Assembly (NCBI RefSeq): GCF_001651035.1
Contig: NZ_LXRG01000109.1
Span: 1-64,000, forward strand
DNA length: 64,000 nucleotides
Reading direction: 5' to 3'
Source: Halomonas sp. ALS9
GTDB lineage: Bacteria > Pseudomonadota > Gammaproteobacteria > Pseudomonadales > Halomonadaceae
A program made the position numbers and the translations under genes. Position 1 is the stretch's first letter; each line of letters starts with the position of its first letter. Under the pieces are notes generated by a model that ran no database searches, had not been told where the DNA came from, and was given only the letters and a program-made list of their open reading frames with translations. Shown here piece after piece: positions 25,492 to 34,403 of the stretch.

Positions 25492-25501
25492 AGCAAACTC
25501 C

Positions 25502-26275
25502 TTATTCGCCCGCGTGGGCCCGCTCGGTACGTGCCTTTAGCTCACGTAAAATCGTCAGCTCGTTTTCGCTGGGCTCGGGGGTACTCTCAAGCTGTTCGGC
25601 GAAGCGGATATCCCAACCGGTGGCTTCAATCACGTCCTCGCGACTAACGCCAGGGTGCAGCGATACCACCACCAGCTCTTTGGTCTCCGGGTCTGGCTTC
25701 ATCACGCACAGGTCGGTGATTACCCGGGTGGGGCCTTTGCCGATATTAGGCACGTTATCGCGGCCTTTTCCGTCACGGCCAAAGCCCAGCGTGGTGACGA
25801 AATCAACGTCTTTTACAAACGCCCGCTTGGAGTGCTTTAAGGTGATAAATACTTCGCCGGCGTTGGTAGCAATTTCCGGCGCACCGCCGCCGCCAGGCAG
25901 GCGTACCTTTGGCGCTTTGTAATCGCCGATAAGCGTGGTGTTAAGGTTAGCAAAGCGGTCGATTTGCGCGGTGCCTAAAAAGCCCACGCTCACTTTGCCG
26001 CCTTGCAGCCAGTAGCGGAACATTTCTGGCACTGCCACGGTGGTCAGCGCTGATTCACACAGTTCGCCATCACCGATGGAGAGCGGCAGCGTATCGGGCT
26101 TGGTTTGCAGCGTGCCGGACTCATAAATCAGCACCACATCCGGGGCGTGAGTCAACCGTGCCAAGTTGGCGGCTTCCGAGGGCAGCCCGATGCCTACAAA
26201 GCAGGTCATGCCATTTTCCAGCGCCCGCGCAGCGGTGACCGACATCATTTCAGAAGAGGTATATTCCAGACTCAT
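25502..26275 (-). CDS. pcaJ: 3-oxoadipate CoA-transferase, beta subunit
   Basis: Transfers CoA from succinyl-CoA to 3-oxoadipate together with PcaI. The 257-aa chain carries the catalytic glutamate Glu52 in LIYESGTLQ and the glycine-rich KVRLPGGGGAPEIA loop of family I CoA-transferases. The ATG overlaps the pcaI stop by one base (TGATG). The sequence is of the longer subunit type, also found in catechol pathway (CatJ) enzymes; the operon decides for the protocatechuate route. Confidence 0.92.
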   Translation of the reverse strand: MSLEYTSSEMMSVTAARALENGMTCFVGIGLPSEAANLARLTHAPDVVLIYESGTLQTKPDTLPLSIGDGELCESALTTVAVPEMFRYWLQGGKVSVGFLGTAQIDRFANLNTTLIGDYKAPKVRLPGGGGAPEIATNAGEVFITLKHSKRAFVKDVDFVTTLGFGRDGKGRDNVPNIGKGPTRVITDLCVMKPDPETKELVVVSLHPGVSREDVIEATGWDIRFAEQLESTPEPSENELTILRELKARTERAHAGE

Positions 26276-27093
26276 CAGGCTTGGCCTCCTGCATTAAAGA
26301 CGTTGTCATCGAGCCACTGGGTGAAGATATCGCGGTCGCGAGCAATCGCATCCCACTCTTTATAAAAGCGATTGCTGCGGCCGTAGTAGCCGTGGGTGTA
26401 GGAAGGCAGCGCGCCTTTCTCCGCTACCGCAACGGCGCTGATGGCCCAGCTGGGAATCACGCAGGCGTTGGGGGTAGCCCCCAGGTCATCAACAATCTCT
26501 TCCACCGTGACAATACTGTGCTTGGCGGCGAGTACGGCTTCCTTCTGTACGCCAACGATGCCTTCTACCAGCACGTTGCCTTGGCGATCCGCACGCTGGG
26601 CGTGAATGATCGAGACATCCGGGCGCACCGATGGCACGGCGGCCAAGCGTTCACCGGTAAACGGGCACTCGATGAATTTAATTTGATCGTTAACGCTGGG
26701 CAGTTCGCTACCGATGTAGCCGCGAAAAACTGCCAGCGGCAGACCGGCAGCGCCCGCTTCAAAAGCGCAGGCCATGGCCGCGTGGCTATGCTCAAGAATC
26801 TCGATTTTGCACGGCCAGCCTTTCTCCACCGCGTCGCGCAAGCGATGCAACGAGCCTACGCCAGGATTACCGCCCCAAGAAAAGATGACTTTTTTTGCGC
26901 AGCCCGCGCCAATCATTTGATCGTAGATGATATCCGGGGTCATGCGGATCAGCGTCAGGTCACGCTTTTTCTGGCGGATCACTTCGTGCCCGGCGGCAAA
27001 TGGAATCAGGTGGGTAAAGCCTTCCATGGCCACGGTAGCGCCGTCTTGGACGTAGCGCGCTACCGCGTCATGCAAGCTGAGAAACTCGGCCAT
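26275..27093 (-). CDS. pcaI: 3-oxoadipate CoA-transferase, alpha subunit
   Basis: Alpha subunit, 272 aa, recognised by ATVAMEGFTHLIPFAAGHE, KKVIFSWGGNPGVGS and the PSVRPDVSIIHAQRADRQGN block typical of family I CoA-transferase alpha chains. First gene of the pca operon. A 15-bp GTTCG-N5-CGAAC palindrome lies 56 nt upstream of its start (27149-27163), consistent with control by the PcaR-type protein encoded at 47377. Confidence 0.92.
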   Translation of the reverse strand: MAEFLSLHDAVARYVQDGATVAMEGFTHLIPFAAGHEVIRQKKRDLTLIRMTPDIIYDQMIGAGCAKKVIFSWGGNPGVGSLHRLRDAVEKGWPCKIEILEHSHAAMACAFEAGAAGLPLAVFRGYIGSELPSVNDQIKFIECPFTGERLAAVPSVRPDVSIIHAQRADRQGNVLVEGIVGVQKEAVLAAKHSIVTVEEIVDDLGATPNACVIPSWAISAVAVAEKGALPSYTHGYYGRSNRFYKEWDAIARDRDIFTQWLDDNVFNAGGQA

Positions 27094-27148
27094 GATGGGT
27101 GCCTCTTAGCGGGTCGTTGGCGTATTTGTTAGTGAGCTGCTGCAAGTT

Positions 27149-27163
27149 GTTCGTTTGGCGAAC
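27149..27163. promoter_or_regulatory. PcaR-type operator upstream of pcaI
   Basis: GTTCG-TTTGG-CGAAC has perfect 5-bp arms, extended to 6 by flanking T and A. A further CGAAC half-site follows at 27178-27182. The same arms recur before pcaB, TTT system 2 and pcaR. It resembles the GTTCG-type sites described for IclR-family PcaR/PobR proteins. Confidence 0.7.
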
Positions 27164-27293
27164 ATAGATCCTCTATACGAACAATCTACTGCTGAACGCT
27201 AATGGGGTCAAACCCAACGGCGACCGTCTAATGACCCTGCCGTACCCGACTTTCACTCCAGAGCTAAACGTAACGCTTTGTTTTTAAATGTTC

Positions 27294-28622
27294 TTATTGC
27301 GCTTCTAACCATTTTTTGGCGCGTATGACTTGGGCTGCGCTGCTACCAAGGTATAAAGCAGGGTCGCAGGCATTGCGCAACGCTTCATCATCTACGCCCC
27401 CTTTCACATCAGGGTGGTCGGCAAGCACGGCTGAGTAAGAGCGTGATTCACGACGCGCAACTTCTGCCGCTTCCGCGCTAACCGCTTTGGCTTTCTCCAC
27501 GCCTAGCGTAGGCGCCAGCAAACGTGCGACGGGCTCGGCCATAATGCCGCCGCCGGTAGCTGCCAGATTTCGCCACATGTTGTCGGGGTAGACCTCTAGC
27601 CCTTCCAAAAGCACGGCCACTTGCTCTAGCGCCCCCTCTACCAGCAGAGCGCTCTCCATTAACGGCGCCCACTCCGCGTGCCATTCACCCAACCCGCGTT
27701 CAAGGGGCTGGGCAGCAGCGTTGATCAACACACTGGTATGACCATGCACTTGCCGCGCCGCGCCACGAATCAGCGCGCTGCGTACCGGGTTACGCTTATG
27801 CGGCATGGAGGAGGACTCGCCCATCCCCGGCGCCGAAGGTTCCGCCACTTCGCCGACTTCGGTTTGTGTTAGCAGCGACACATCCAGGGCGATTTTTTCA
27901 GTGGCCCCGGCTACCGCATCTAATGCCGTGCCAAGGGCATGGATCGGGTAGCGGTCGGTATGCCAGGGCAGCACCGGCACCGCCAAGCCGAGTCGCTCGG
28001 CCAAAGCGTCCATCCACTCAAGCCCCTGCGTGTCCCAGCCCGAGTGCACGCCCACCGCGCCACCAAACTGAACGGGCAGTTCCACCTCAACCAAGTGGCG
28101 GCGGCTCTGCTCCAAGCCGATTGCCCAGTGGGCCACCTTAACCCCAAAGGTGATCGGCAGCGCCTGCTGCATCAGCGTACGCCCCACCATCGGCGTGTCG
28201 ATATGGGCATCCATAAGCGCTAACGCCGCCGTTCGGCAGCGCATCAGCAATTTATCTAACGCCGCTAAGCGTGGTTTCAGCAGCAGCATCAGCGCGGAGT
28301 CGACCACGTCCTGGCTGGTTGCCCCCTGGTGCCAGTAACGCTTGATGTAATCGGCGAGCACCGCGCGGCTCTGCTTTACAAACGGAATCGCCACATTGCC
28401 ACCGCTGGCAATACCCGCCGCGATCTCTTCGCTATTGAATTCCGCATTCTCCAACTGTTCGCGCATTTGCTGGCTAACGCCATCAGGCACCGCGCCGCTG
28501 GCTTCCTGAACTTCAGCCAAGGCCAACTCAAAGGCCAGCATGGCACGCACCATGGCGTCATCGTCACACTCGGCGATGGCGCGCTGGCTCATAAAGGGGT
28601 GTTTTAAAAATGCGGCGGGCAT
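27294..28622 (-). CDS. pcaB: 3-carboxy-cis,cis-muconate cycloisomerase
   Basis: Member of the fumarase/argininosuccinate lyase superfamily that lactonises the PcaGH product to 4-carboxymuconolactone. The superfamily signature is present as GESSSMPHKRNPV near residue 280. The 442-aa length and the SGAVPDGVSQQM and GVHSGWDTQGLEW regions fit PcaB. It is separate from the pcaI operon, on the same strand, with its own operator-like palindrome at 28705-28719. Confidence 0.93.
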   Translation of the reverse strand: MPAAFLKHPFMSQRAIAECDDDAMVRAMLAFELALAEVQEASGAVPDGVSQQMREQLENAEFNSEEIAAGIASGGNVAIPFVKQSRAVLADYIKRYWHQGATSQDVVDSALMLLLKPRLAALDKLLMRCRTAALALMDAHIDTPMVGRTLMQQALPITFGVKVAHWAIGLEQSRRHLVEVELPVQFGGAVGVHSGWDTQGLEWMDALAERLGLAVPVLPWHTDRYPIHALGTALDAVAGATEKIALDVSLLTQTEVGEVAEPSAPGMGESSSMPHKRNPVRSALIRGAARQVHGHTSVLINAAAQPLERGLGEWHAEWAPLMESALLVEGALEQVAVLLEGLEVYPDNMWRNLAATGGGIMAEPVARLLAPTLGVEKAKAVSAEAAEVARRESRSYSAVLADHPDVKGGVDDEALRNACDPALYLGSSAAQVIRAKKWLEAQ

Positions 28623-28704
28623 GGGCGTTACGCCTCCTATTAACGTTGTTCAGAACCAGCTCAACAGTTCACAAAGGTACGATTAAGAACAGAAGTGTAC
28701 AGTT

Positions 28705-28719
28705 GTTCGCCATTCGAAC
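28705..28719. promoter_or_regulatory. PcaR-type operator upstream of pcaB
   Basis: GTTCG-CCATT-CGAAC, perfect arms, 83 nt upstream of the pcaB start codon and before the 3' end of the TetR gene. The spacer CCATT resembles those of the pcaR (CTATT) and AEC (TTATT) sites. Confidence 0.7.
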
Positions 28720-28741
28720 CATACGCTAAATAGGTCGGTAC

Positions 28742-29425
28742 TTACGACTGCGAGAGCGTGGCGTCGGTGCCCACGTAGCGCAGTACCATCTCGGTAACAT
28801 GATCTTCCAGTTTGCGCTGGTTCTCAGGTGCGGCTTGCTGCCAATCAAAAATCCGCGAAAAGGTGTGCTGGTTTGAGACATTGAAAAATGACAGCGCGCT
28901 AATCAGCCAGTGCAACTCCCGTGGATCTAAGCCTTCACGAAAACAGCCGGCCTCTAGACCACGGGCATAGACATTGGTTAGCGCATCAATCACCCCCGCA
29001 TTGAGCGATTGAATTAACTCTGACTGCGCCAAAAAGCGGCCATGATGAATATTTTCGATCATTACCAAGCGAATAAAGTCAGGGTTTTTGGCGTGATGGC
29101 AGAAGGTAAACCGCACTAGTCGGCTAAGCGCTTCAAGCGGGGCCAGATGGTCAAGATCCAGCTCGGCCTCCTGAAGGCGCACTTTCTGGTAGGCGGCTTC
29201 CAGGGTGTGTAGGTAGAGCGTCTCTTTATCATTAAAGTAGTAGTAAATCATACGCTTGGAGGCGCGGGTTTTCTCGGCGATCTCATCGATCCGGGCCCCA
29301 GAGAGGCCTTTTTCGGAGAATTCGCGGGTGGCCACCGCAAGAATATCAGCGCGCACGGATTCGGGGTCATTTTTACGCCGTCGCGGCGCGGCAGGGGGGC
29401 TGGCCTTAGTCGAAGAGAGTGTCAT
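28742..29425 (-). CDS. TetR-family regulator
   Basis: The 227-aa protein has an N-terminal TetR HTH (ILAVATREFSEKGLSGARIDEIAEKTRASKRMIYYYFNDKETLY, about residues 29-72) and a helical ligand domain. It is divergent from the TRAP-quiC-aroE operon at 29594-35278 and probably controls it; a GTAC inverted repeat lies between the two (29486-29499). The inducer is expected to be a quinate/shikimate pathway compound, by context only. The N-terminal 25 residues are basic and Pro/Ala-rich. Confidence 0.88.
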   Translation of the reverse strand: MTLSSTKASPPAAPRRRKNDPESVRADILAVATREFSEKGLSGARIDEIAEKTRASKRMIYYYFNDKETLYLHTLEAAYQKVRLQEAELDLDHLAPLEALSRLVRFTFCHHAKNPDFIRLVMIENIHHGRFLAQSELIQSLNAGVIDALTNVYARGLEAGCFREGLDPRELHWLISALSFFNVSNQHTFSRIFDWQQAAPENQRKLEDHVTEMVLRYVGTDATLSQS

Positions 29426-29485
29426 AGAGCATGCCTTTTATTGTCGTGGTCGTCTTTGGTCTAGTATGCCACAGCTTGACTGAAC

Positions 29486-29499
29486 GTACCATTTCGTAC
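29486..29499. promoter_or_regulatory. Candidate TetR operator
   Basis: GTAC-CATTTC-GTAC is an inverted repeat in the gap between the divergent TetR gene and the TRAP-quiC operon. A TTGACT hexamer (29476-29481) that could be a -35 element lies just before it, although no clear -10 follows at normal spacing. Confidence 0.4.
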
Positions 29500-29593
29500 A
29501 TTGTTGATTATGACAGGATGGAACGGCTAAACACGCCACTGATTTAGGCTTTTCCAAACCTTATAACAACGACCCAACAAGAGGACAACAACA

Positions 29594-30640
29594 ATGTCTT
29601 TGACCCCTGTGTTTACAAAATCTGTGTCTATAAAGAAACGCGCCCTAACGGCGGCCCTTGCTACGGTTACGCTGGTTGCCGCTGCTAGTGCCTCCGCCCA
29701 AACGCTGCGCTTTGCCCACGTTGATCCTGATGACTGGACCACCTCGAAAAAAGGTGCGGCCGGTCAAGTGTTCAAAAACCTGGTGGAAGCCGAAACGGAT
29801 CTTACCGTGGAGCTCTACCCTGCTGGCGCGCTAGGCGGTGAAACCGAGCTGATTGAAGGCGCCCAGGATGGCACCATCAGCATTGCGATGGTCTCCGGTG
29901 CCTATGCCAACTTCTGCCCGGCGGTCGCCGTGACGGATATCCCTTACACCTTCCCGTCAGCTCCCGTTGCTTGGCAAGTAATGGACGGCGAATTCGGCAC
30001 TGCATTGGCTGAACACTGCTTGCAGGAAACCGGCCTACGCACACTGGCCTACGGCGAAACCGGCTTTCGCCACTTCACCAACTCTGTGCGCCCGATTCAC
30101 TCGCCGGAGGATATGCAAGGGCTGAAGTTCCGCGTACAGACCATTCCGCTCTACCTGGAAATGGTCAGCGCTTTGGGTGGCGAACCCCAGGGTATCGCCT
30201 GGGGTGAAGTGCCCACGGCGCTTGCTACTGGCGTTGTCGATGGCCAAGAGAACCCTATCTCGGTGATCTACGGCAATAATTTCTATGAGTTTCAGGATTA
30301 TTTGACCCTGGATCGCCACGTTTACGGCGTCGATCACCTGCTGATTAACGACGAGATCTTTCAGTCGCTAAGCGAGGAGGAGCAAGCCGCGGTGAAACGT
30401 GCCGCTGTGGTCGCTGGCACCACTGGCCGTGCCATCCAGCAGTTCAACTCAGCCGAGGGGATCACCAAACTGGCAGCCGAGGGCATGGAGATCACCCAGC
30501 CTACCGCTGAACAGATGGAAGCCTTCCGCGAAGCGGCCCAGCCGCCGGTTCAGGCGTACCTGACCGAAGAACTTGGCGATGACGCGGAGTGGATCGAGCG
30601 TCTCTCTTCCGCCGTGGAAGAAGCATCCGCACGCTTCTAA
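29594..30640 (+). CDS. dctP: TRAP transporter solute-binding protein, quinate/shikimate cluster
   Basis: Periplasmic DctP-type protein, 348 aa, with a signal peptide ending ASASA and mature start QTLRFAHVDPDD. It shows the DctP blocks ELIEGAQDGTISIAMVSG, MQGLKFRVQTIPLYLEMVSALG and TGVVDGQENPISVIY. Its dctQ and dctM follow in the same operon, then quiC and aroE, so a cyclic hydroxyacid such as quinate, shikimate or dehydroshikimate is the probable ligand. A strong hairpin (30664-30691) separates it from dctQ and may raise its relative expression. Confidence 0.9.
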   Translation: MSLTPVFTKSVSIKKRALTAALATVTLVAAASASAQTLRFAHVDPDDWTTSKKGAAGQVFKNLVEAETDLTVELYPAGALGGETELIEGAQDGTISIAMVSGAYANFCPAVAVTDIPYTFPSAPVAWQVMDGEFGTALAEHCLQETGLRTLAYGETGFRHFTNSVRPIHSPEDMQGLKFRVQTIPLYLEMVSALGGEPQGIAWGEVPTALATGVVDGQENPISVIYGNNFYEFQDYLTLDRHVYGVDHLLINDEIFQSLSEEEQAAVKRAAVVAGTTGRAIQQFNSAEGITKLAAEGMEITQPTAEQMEAFREAAQPPVQAYLTEELGDDAEWIERLSSAVEEASARF

Positions 30641-30663
30641 ACCCCGCCTGATCAAAGCGCTTT

Positions 30664-30691
30664 GCGAGTGGGCCTTGGGTGGCTCACTCGC
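30664..30691 (+). promoter_or_regulatory. Intercistronic hairpin dctP-dctQ
   Basis: GCGAGTGGGCC (30664-30674) pairs with GGCTCACTCGC (30681-30691) through 11 bp including one G-U, with a 6-nt loop and no T tract. Such hairpins stabilise the upstream binding-protein mRNA or reduce read-through to the permease genes. Confidence 0.6.
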
Positions 30692-30728
30692 GACCCTGCG
30701 TGCCTGACTATCGATTGAAGGTGCTCTT

Positions 30729-31226
30729 ATGTCTCATCTTCTCGCCCGGCTACACCGCGGCCTGATCCTGTTCAATGGCAGCTTGGCAGGGCTTGCCATG
30801 GTGCTGATTTTCCTGCTGGTCGCGGGCAATGCCTTTGCCCGCTACACCTACGGCGGCTCCATTACCTGGGGAGAAGACACCGCCATCTATTTAATGATTT
30901 ACGGCCTGATGTTCGGCATGTCTTGGGCGTACCTGCAGGACAAGCACATCGGCTTTGACCTTATTCGACGCCTGCTGCCGCCGCGCTGGGTGCGCTGGCA
31001 GGCCGTTGCTGTCGATTTGATGGTACTGGTGATCGGCATCGGCTTAATACTGTCGGCGGTTGAGTTTATCGCCGCGCGTGGTGGGCGCACCTCATCAAGC
31101 ACGGGAATGCCGATGTGGCTGTTTCAAGCCTCCATGCTGATTGGCGGCGGGTTGCTCAGCCTCTCTGCACTGGTGATGGCGGGCCTGCGCCTGAGCACCC
31201 AGCAGGGTGAGGAGACATCAGCATGA
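30729..31226 (+). CDS. dctQ: TRAP transporter small permease, quinate/shikimate cluster
   Basis: The 165-aa membrane protein has four hydrophobic segments and the DctQ features ARYTYGGSITWGEDTAIYLMIY and LQDKHIGFDLIRRLLP. It overlaps dctM by four bases (ATGA at 31223). It partners the binding protein at 29594 and the large permease at 31223. Confidence 0.9.
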   Translation: MSHLLARLHRGLILFNGSLAGLAMVLIFLLVAGNAFARYTYGGSITWGEDTAIYLMIYGLMFGMSWAYLQDKHIGFDLIRRLLPPRWVRWQAVAVDLMVLVIGIGLILSAVEFIAARGGRTSSSTGMPMWLFQASMLIGGGLLSLSALVMAGLRLSTQQGEETSA

Positions 31227-32488
31227 TTTTTATACTGCTTATCGCCCTTATTCTGCTTGGGGTGCCGTTTGCCTTTGCCATTCTCGGTTCGCTGACAGTG
31301 CTGATGAGCACTGGCGATTTGCCCTACCACATCCGTATAGTCTCGCAGCAGTTTTTTGGCGGCATGGAATCCTTCCCGTTGCTGGCCATACCGCTGTTTA
31401 TTTTGGCGGGCGAGCTGATGAACGAAGCGGGTATTACTCACCGAATTATTAACTTGGCCACCGCCATTGTCGGCCGCCTGAAAGCCGGGCTGGCGCACGT
31501 GAATATCTGGGCGTCGGTGATTTTTGCCGGCCTCTCTGGTTCGGCGATTGCCGACACCTCTGCGCTTGGACGGGTGTTTATACCGTCAATGGAAAAAGAG
31601 GGCTACCCACGCGACTTTGCCGCTGCGCTCACCGCGGCCTCATCGGTGATTGGGCCGATTATTCCGCCAAGTATTCCGGTGATTATCTACGCGCTCACCG
31701 TGTCTGGCGTATCGGTACCGGGGCTATTTTTGGCCGGTATCGTGCCGGGTTTTTTGCTGGCGCTGGGGCTTTCCATCTACGTCTACTTTTTCGCCGGAGA
31801 CCTGGGCGCTACCCAGTCAAGGCAGCAGTCGCGCCGCCATGCGCTCCTCCACGGCCTGCTGCCCGCGCTGATGCCGGTGTTTGTGGTCGGCGCGATTCTC
31901 GCCGGTATCGTCACGCCCACCGAGGCGGCGGCTTTTGCCGTGGTCTACGCGCTGATTCTGGGCGTGGTGCTCTACCGCAATATCAAACTGGTGAACCTGC
32001 CCGGCATCTTCGCCCGCGCCATGCGCGATAGCGCAGTGATTATGGTCATCATGGGCGCTGTCTCCGCCGCCAACTGGGTGCTGACGTTCGAGCGCGTGCC
32101 CAACATGCTCACCGAGTGGGCACTGATGAGTATCGATACCCAGTGGACCTTCCTGATCGCCGTGATTCTGCTACTGCTGGTGGTGGGGCTGTTCCTGGAA
32201 GGCATCGCGGCCATTTTGGTGCTGGTGCCGATTCTTCACCCCATTGCCATGGCGCTGGGTATCGACCCGCTGCACTTCGGTATCGTGGTGATTTTCAACC
32301 TGATGATGGGGCTAATCACACCGCCCATGGGGCTCTGCCTGTTTGTCGCCGACTCCGTCTCCGGGGTGGGAATGGGGCCGATTATCCGCCGCATTTTACC
32401 GATGCTGGGCGTGCAGTTTTTGATCCTGCTGCTGATTACCTTCGTACCGGCGCTGGTCACCTTCCTGCCGCGCCTGGCGGGTTACTGA
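31223..32488 (+). CDS. dctM: TRAP transporter large permease, quinate/shikimate cluster
   Basis: The 421-aa polytopic protein has the DctM signatures IWASVIFAGLSGSAIADTSALG, PIIPPSIPVIIYAL and NLMMGLITPPMGLCLFV. It transports the solute in exchange with the Na+ gradient. The next gene, quiC, starts 28 nt later on the same transcript. The substrate is inferred from that neighbour. Confidence 0.92.
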   Translation: MIFILLIALILLGVPFAFAILGSLTVLMSTGDLPYHIRIVSQQFFGGMESFPLLAIPLFILAGELMNEAGITHRIINLATAIVGRLKAGLAHVNIWASVIFAGLSGSAIADTSALGRVFIPSMEKEGYPRDFAAALTAASSVIGPIIPPSIPVIIYALTVSGVSVPGLFLAGIVPGFLLALGLSIYVYFFAGDLGATQSRQQSRRHALLHGLLPALMPVFVVGAILAGIVTPTEAAAFAVVYALILGVVLYRNIKLVNLPGIFARAMRDSAVIMVIMGAVSAANWVLTFERVPNMLTEWALMSIDTQWTFLIAVILLLLVVGLFLEGIAAILVLVPILHPIAMALGIDPLHFGIVVIFNLMMGLITPPMGLCLFVADSVSGVGMGPIIRRILPMLGVQFLILLLITFVPALVTFLPRLAGY

Positions 32489-32516
32489 TATTACTCAAAG
32501 TAAGGAGCGTGATGCC

Positions 32517-34403
32517 ATGTACTCATCCATTGCCACGGTTTGCCTAAGCGGCTCGCTGGAAGAGAAGGTAAACGCCATCGCCCAAGCGGGTTTTGAAGGG
32601 CTTGAGCTGTTTGAAAACGACTTAACCGCGTTCACCGGCACGCCGCGGGAAGCGGGCGAGCTGATTCGCGCCCGCGGACTTAAGCTGGTCACGCTCCAGC
32701 CGTTTCGCGATTTCGAAGGCCTGCAGGGGCGCGCCCGGGAACGGGCGTTCGACCGCGCCGAGCACAAGTTTGACCTCATGGAGGAGCTCGGCACGGACTT
32801 GCTCATGGCCTGCAGCACCGTTCACCCCGACTCACTGCCGGGTTTAAGCCGCGCCGCCGATGACTTCTATGAGCTAGGTGAGCGTGCCGCACGACGCAAT
32901 CTGCGCGTGGCCTATGAGGCGCTGGCCTGGGGCCGCCATATTCACGACTATCGGGACAGCTGGGAAGTGGTGCGCCGCGCTGCCCATCCCAATGTCGGCC
33001 TGGTGCTGGATACCTTCCATATCTTCTCCCGCCAGACGGAGCTAGGCACCATTGGCCGCATTCCGGGGGATCGCATCTTTCTGGTACAGACCGCCGATGC
33101 GCCGCGCCTCTCTATGGATCACCTGTCGTGGAGCCGCCATTACCGCTGTTTCCCTGGCCAGGGCGAGCTGCAGATGGATAAATTCATGGCCATGTTGGAC
33201 GAGACCCGTTACGACGGCCCGCTCTCCCACGAGATCTTTAACGATGTGTTCCGCATGGGCCACAGCGACCAGACTGCTCGCGACGGGCTGCGTTCCTACC
33301 ACTTGCTGTGCAGCATGCAGGGCGACAGCGGCATTCCCTCGCCCCAGCCGATCGAGTCGGTCGCCTTTCTGGAGATTGCCGTTGAGCCCGACGATTTAGC
33401 ACCGCTGCGCGAGTTGCTAAGCGCACTCGGCATGGCCTGCGTGGGGCGCCACCATACGCTTAACGCCGAACGTTGGGCGGCGGGCGACGTTAACCTGGTG
33501 CTCAACACCGAGGCGCACTTCACTGGCCGAGTACCGGGCCGCGATGCCACGGCCATCACCGCCATTGGCCTGCGTGTGGGCAACGCCTATGAAGCGTTCA
33601 AGCGCGCAGATAAGCTGGGCTACGACATTGTCGAGCCCGAAGAGGTGGGCGCCAGCCACCGCATGAGCGCACTGCGCAATGTGGACGGCAGCCTCTCCTA
33701 TATCATTGACGACTCGCAACTTAGCCGTACCTGGGATCGTGAGTTCACTGTGGATGTTCAGCCCGTTCCCCAGAGCGCGCTGGTGGATATCGACCATATC
33801 AGCGTGGCGCTCTCCTACCACGACTACCTCTCGCTGATGCTGCAGTACCGCGCTATTTTTCAGTTGGAGCCAACGCCTTCCTTCGATGTCACCGACCCCC
33901 GCGGGCTGATCCAGAGCCAGGTGCTACAAAACTACAACGGTCGCTTCCGCCTGGCGCTTAACGCCAGCGCCTCGCCGGATACCGCCAGCAACCGCTTTGT
34001 GCGCCAATACGGCGGCTCGGGAGTTCACCATGTCGCCCTGCGCACCAACGCCATGCGCGACACCAGCGCAGCGCTGCAGCAGGCGGGCACGCCGGTACTG
34101 CCGATTCCCGGCAACTACTACCGCGACCTGGCCGCACGCGTTGACCTACCTGCACAAACCCAAGCGTGGATGCAGGCGCACCACATCCTCTTTGACCAAG
34201 ACAGCCATGGGGACTTCTATCAGCTGTATACCCAGCCCGGCCGCCAGGCGTTCTTCTTTGAGCTGGTGCAGCGTGATGGCTACCAAGGGCTAGGCGCGCC
34301 GAATGCCTTTGTGCGCGTCACCGCGCAGCAGCGCCTGGAGGCAGAAATTGATGGCATGGATCAAAAAACGTCAAAGCACCCCACAGGAGGAAGCCAAGCA
34401 TGA
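32517..34403 (+). CDS. quiC: 3-dehydroshikimate dehydratase (QuiC), two-domain type, copy 1
   Basis: Converts 3-dehydroshikimate to protocatechuate. The N-terminal half (about 1-270) is a sugar-isomerase-like TIM barrel with all four metal ligands at the positions known from Pseudomonas QuiC1: Glu134 (AYEALAWG), Asp165 (VLDTFHI), Gln191 (LVQTADAP) and Glu239 (SHEIFND), plus His168. The C-terminal half (about 290-620) is a tandem VOC domain like 4-hydroxyphenylpyruvate dioxygenase, with VDIDHISVAL, GVHHVALRT and FFFELVQRDGYQG as likely metal-site strands. It overlaps aroE by four bases. Length 628 aa. Confidence 0.92.
   Translation: MYSSIATVCLSGSLEEKVNAIAQAGFEGLELFENDLTAFTGTPREAGELIRARGLKLVTLQPFRDFEGLQGRARERAFDRAEHKFDLMEELGTDLLMACSTVHPDSLPGLSRAADDFYELGERAARRNLRVAYEALAWGRHIHDYRDSWEVVRRAAHPNVGLVLDTFHIFSRQTELGTIGRIPGDRIFLVQTADAPRLSMDHLSWSRHYRCFPGQGELQMDKFMAMLDETRYDGPLSHEIFNDVFRMGHSDQTARDGLRSYHLLCSMQGDSGIPSPQPIESVAFLEIAVEPDDLAPLRELLSALGMACVGRHHTLNAERWAAGDVNLVLNTEAHFTGRVPGRDATAITAIGLRVGNAYEAFKRADKLGYDIVEPEEVGASHRMSALRNVDGSLSYIIDDSQLSRTWDREFTVDVQPVPQSALVDIDHISVALSYHDYLSLMLQYRAIFQLEPTPSFDVTDPRGLIQSQVLQNYNGRFRLALNASASPDTASNRFVRQYGGSGVHHVALRTNAMRDTSAALQQAGTPVLPIPGNYYRDLAARVDLPAQTQAWMQAHHILFDQDSHGDFYQLYTQPGRQAFFFELVQRDGYQGLGAPNAFVRVTAQQRLEAEIDGMDQKTSKHPTGGSQA

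Noticed and set aside
26281..27132. Long plus-strand open frame (283 codons) opposite pcaI
   Set aside because: It lies antisense to a well-supported CoA-transferase gene and lacks any recognisable motif or start signal.
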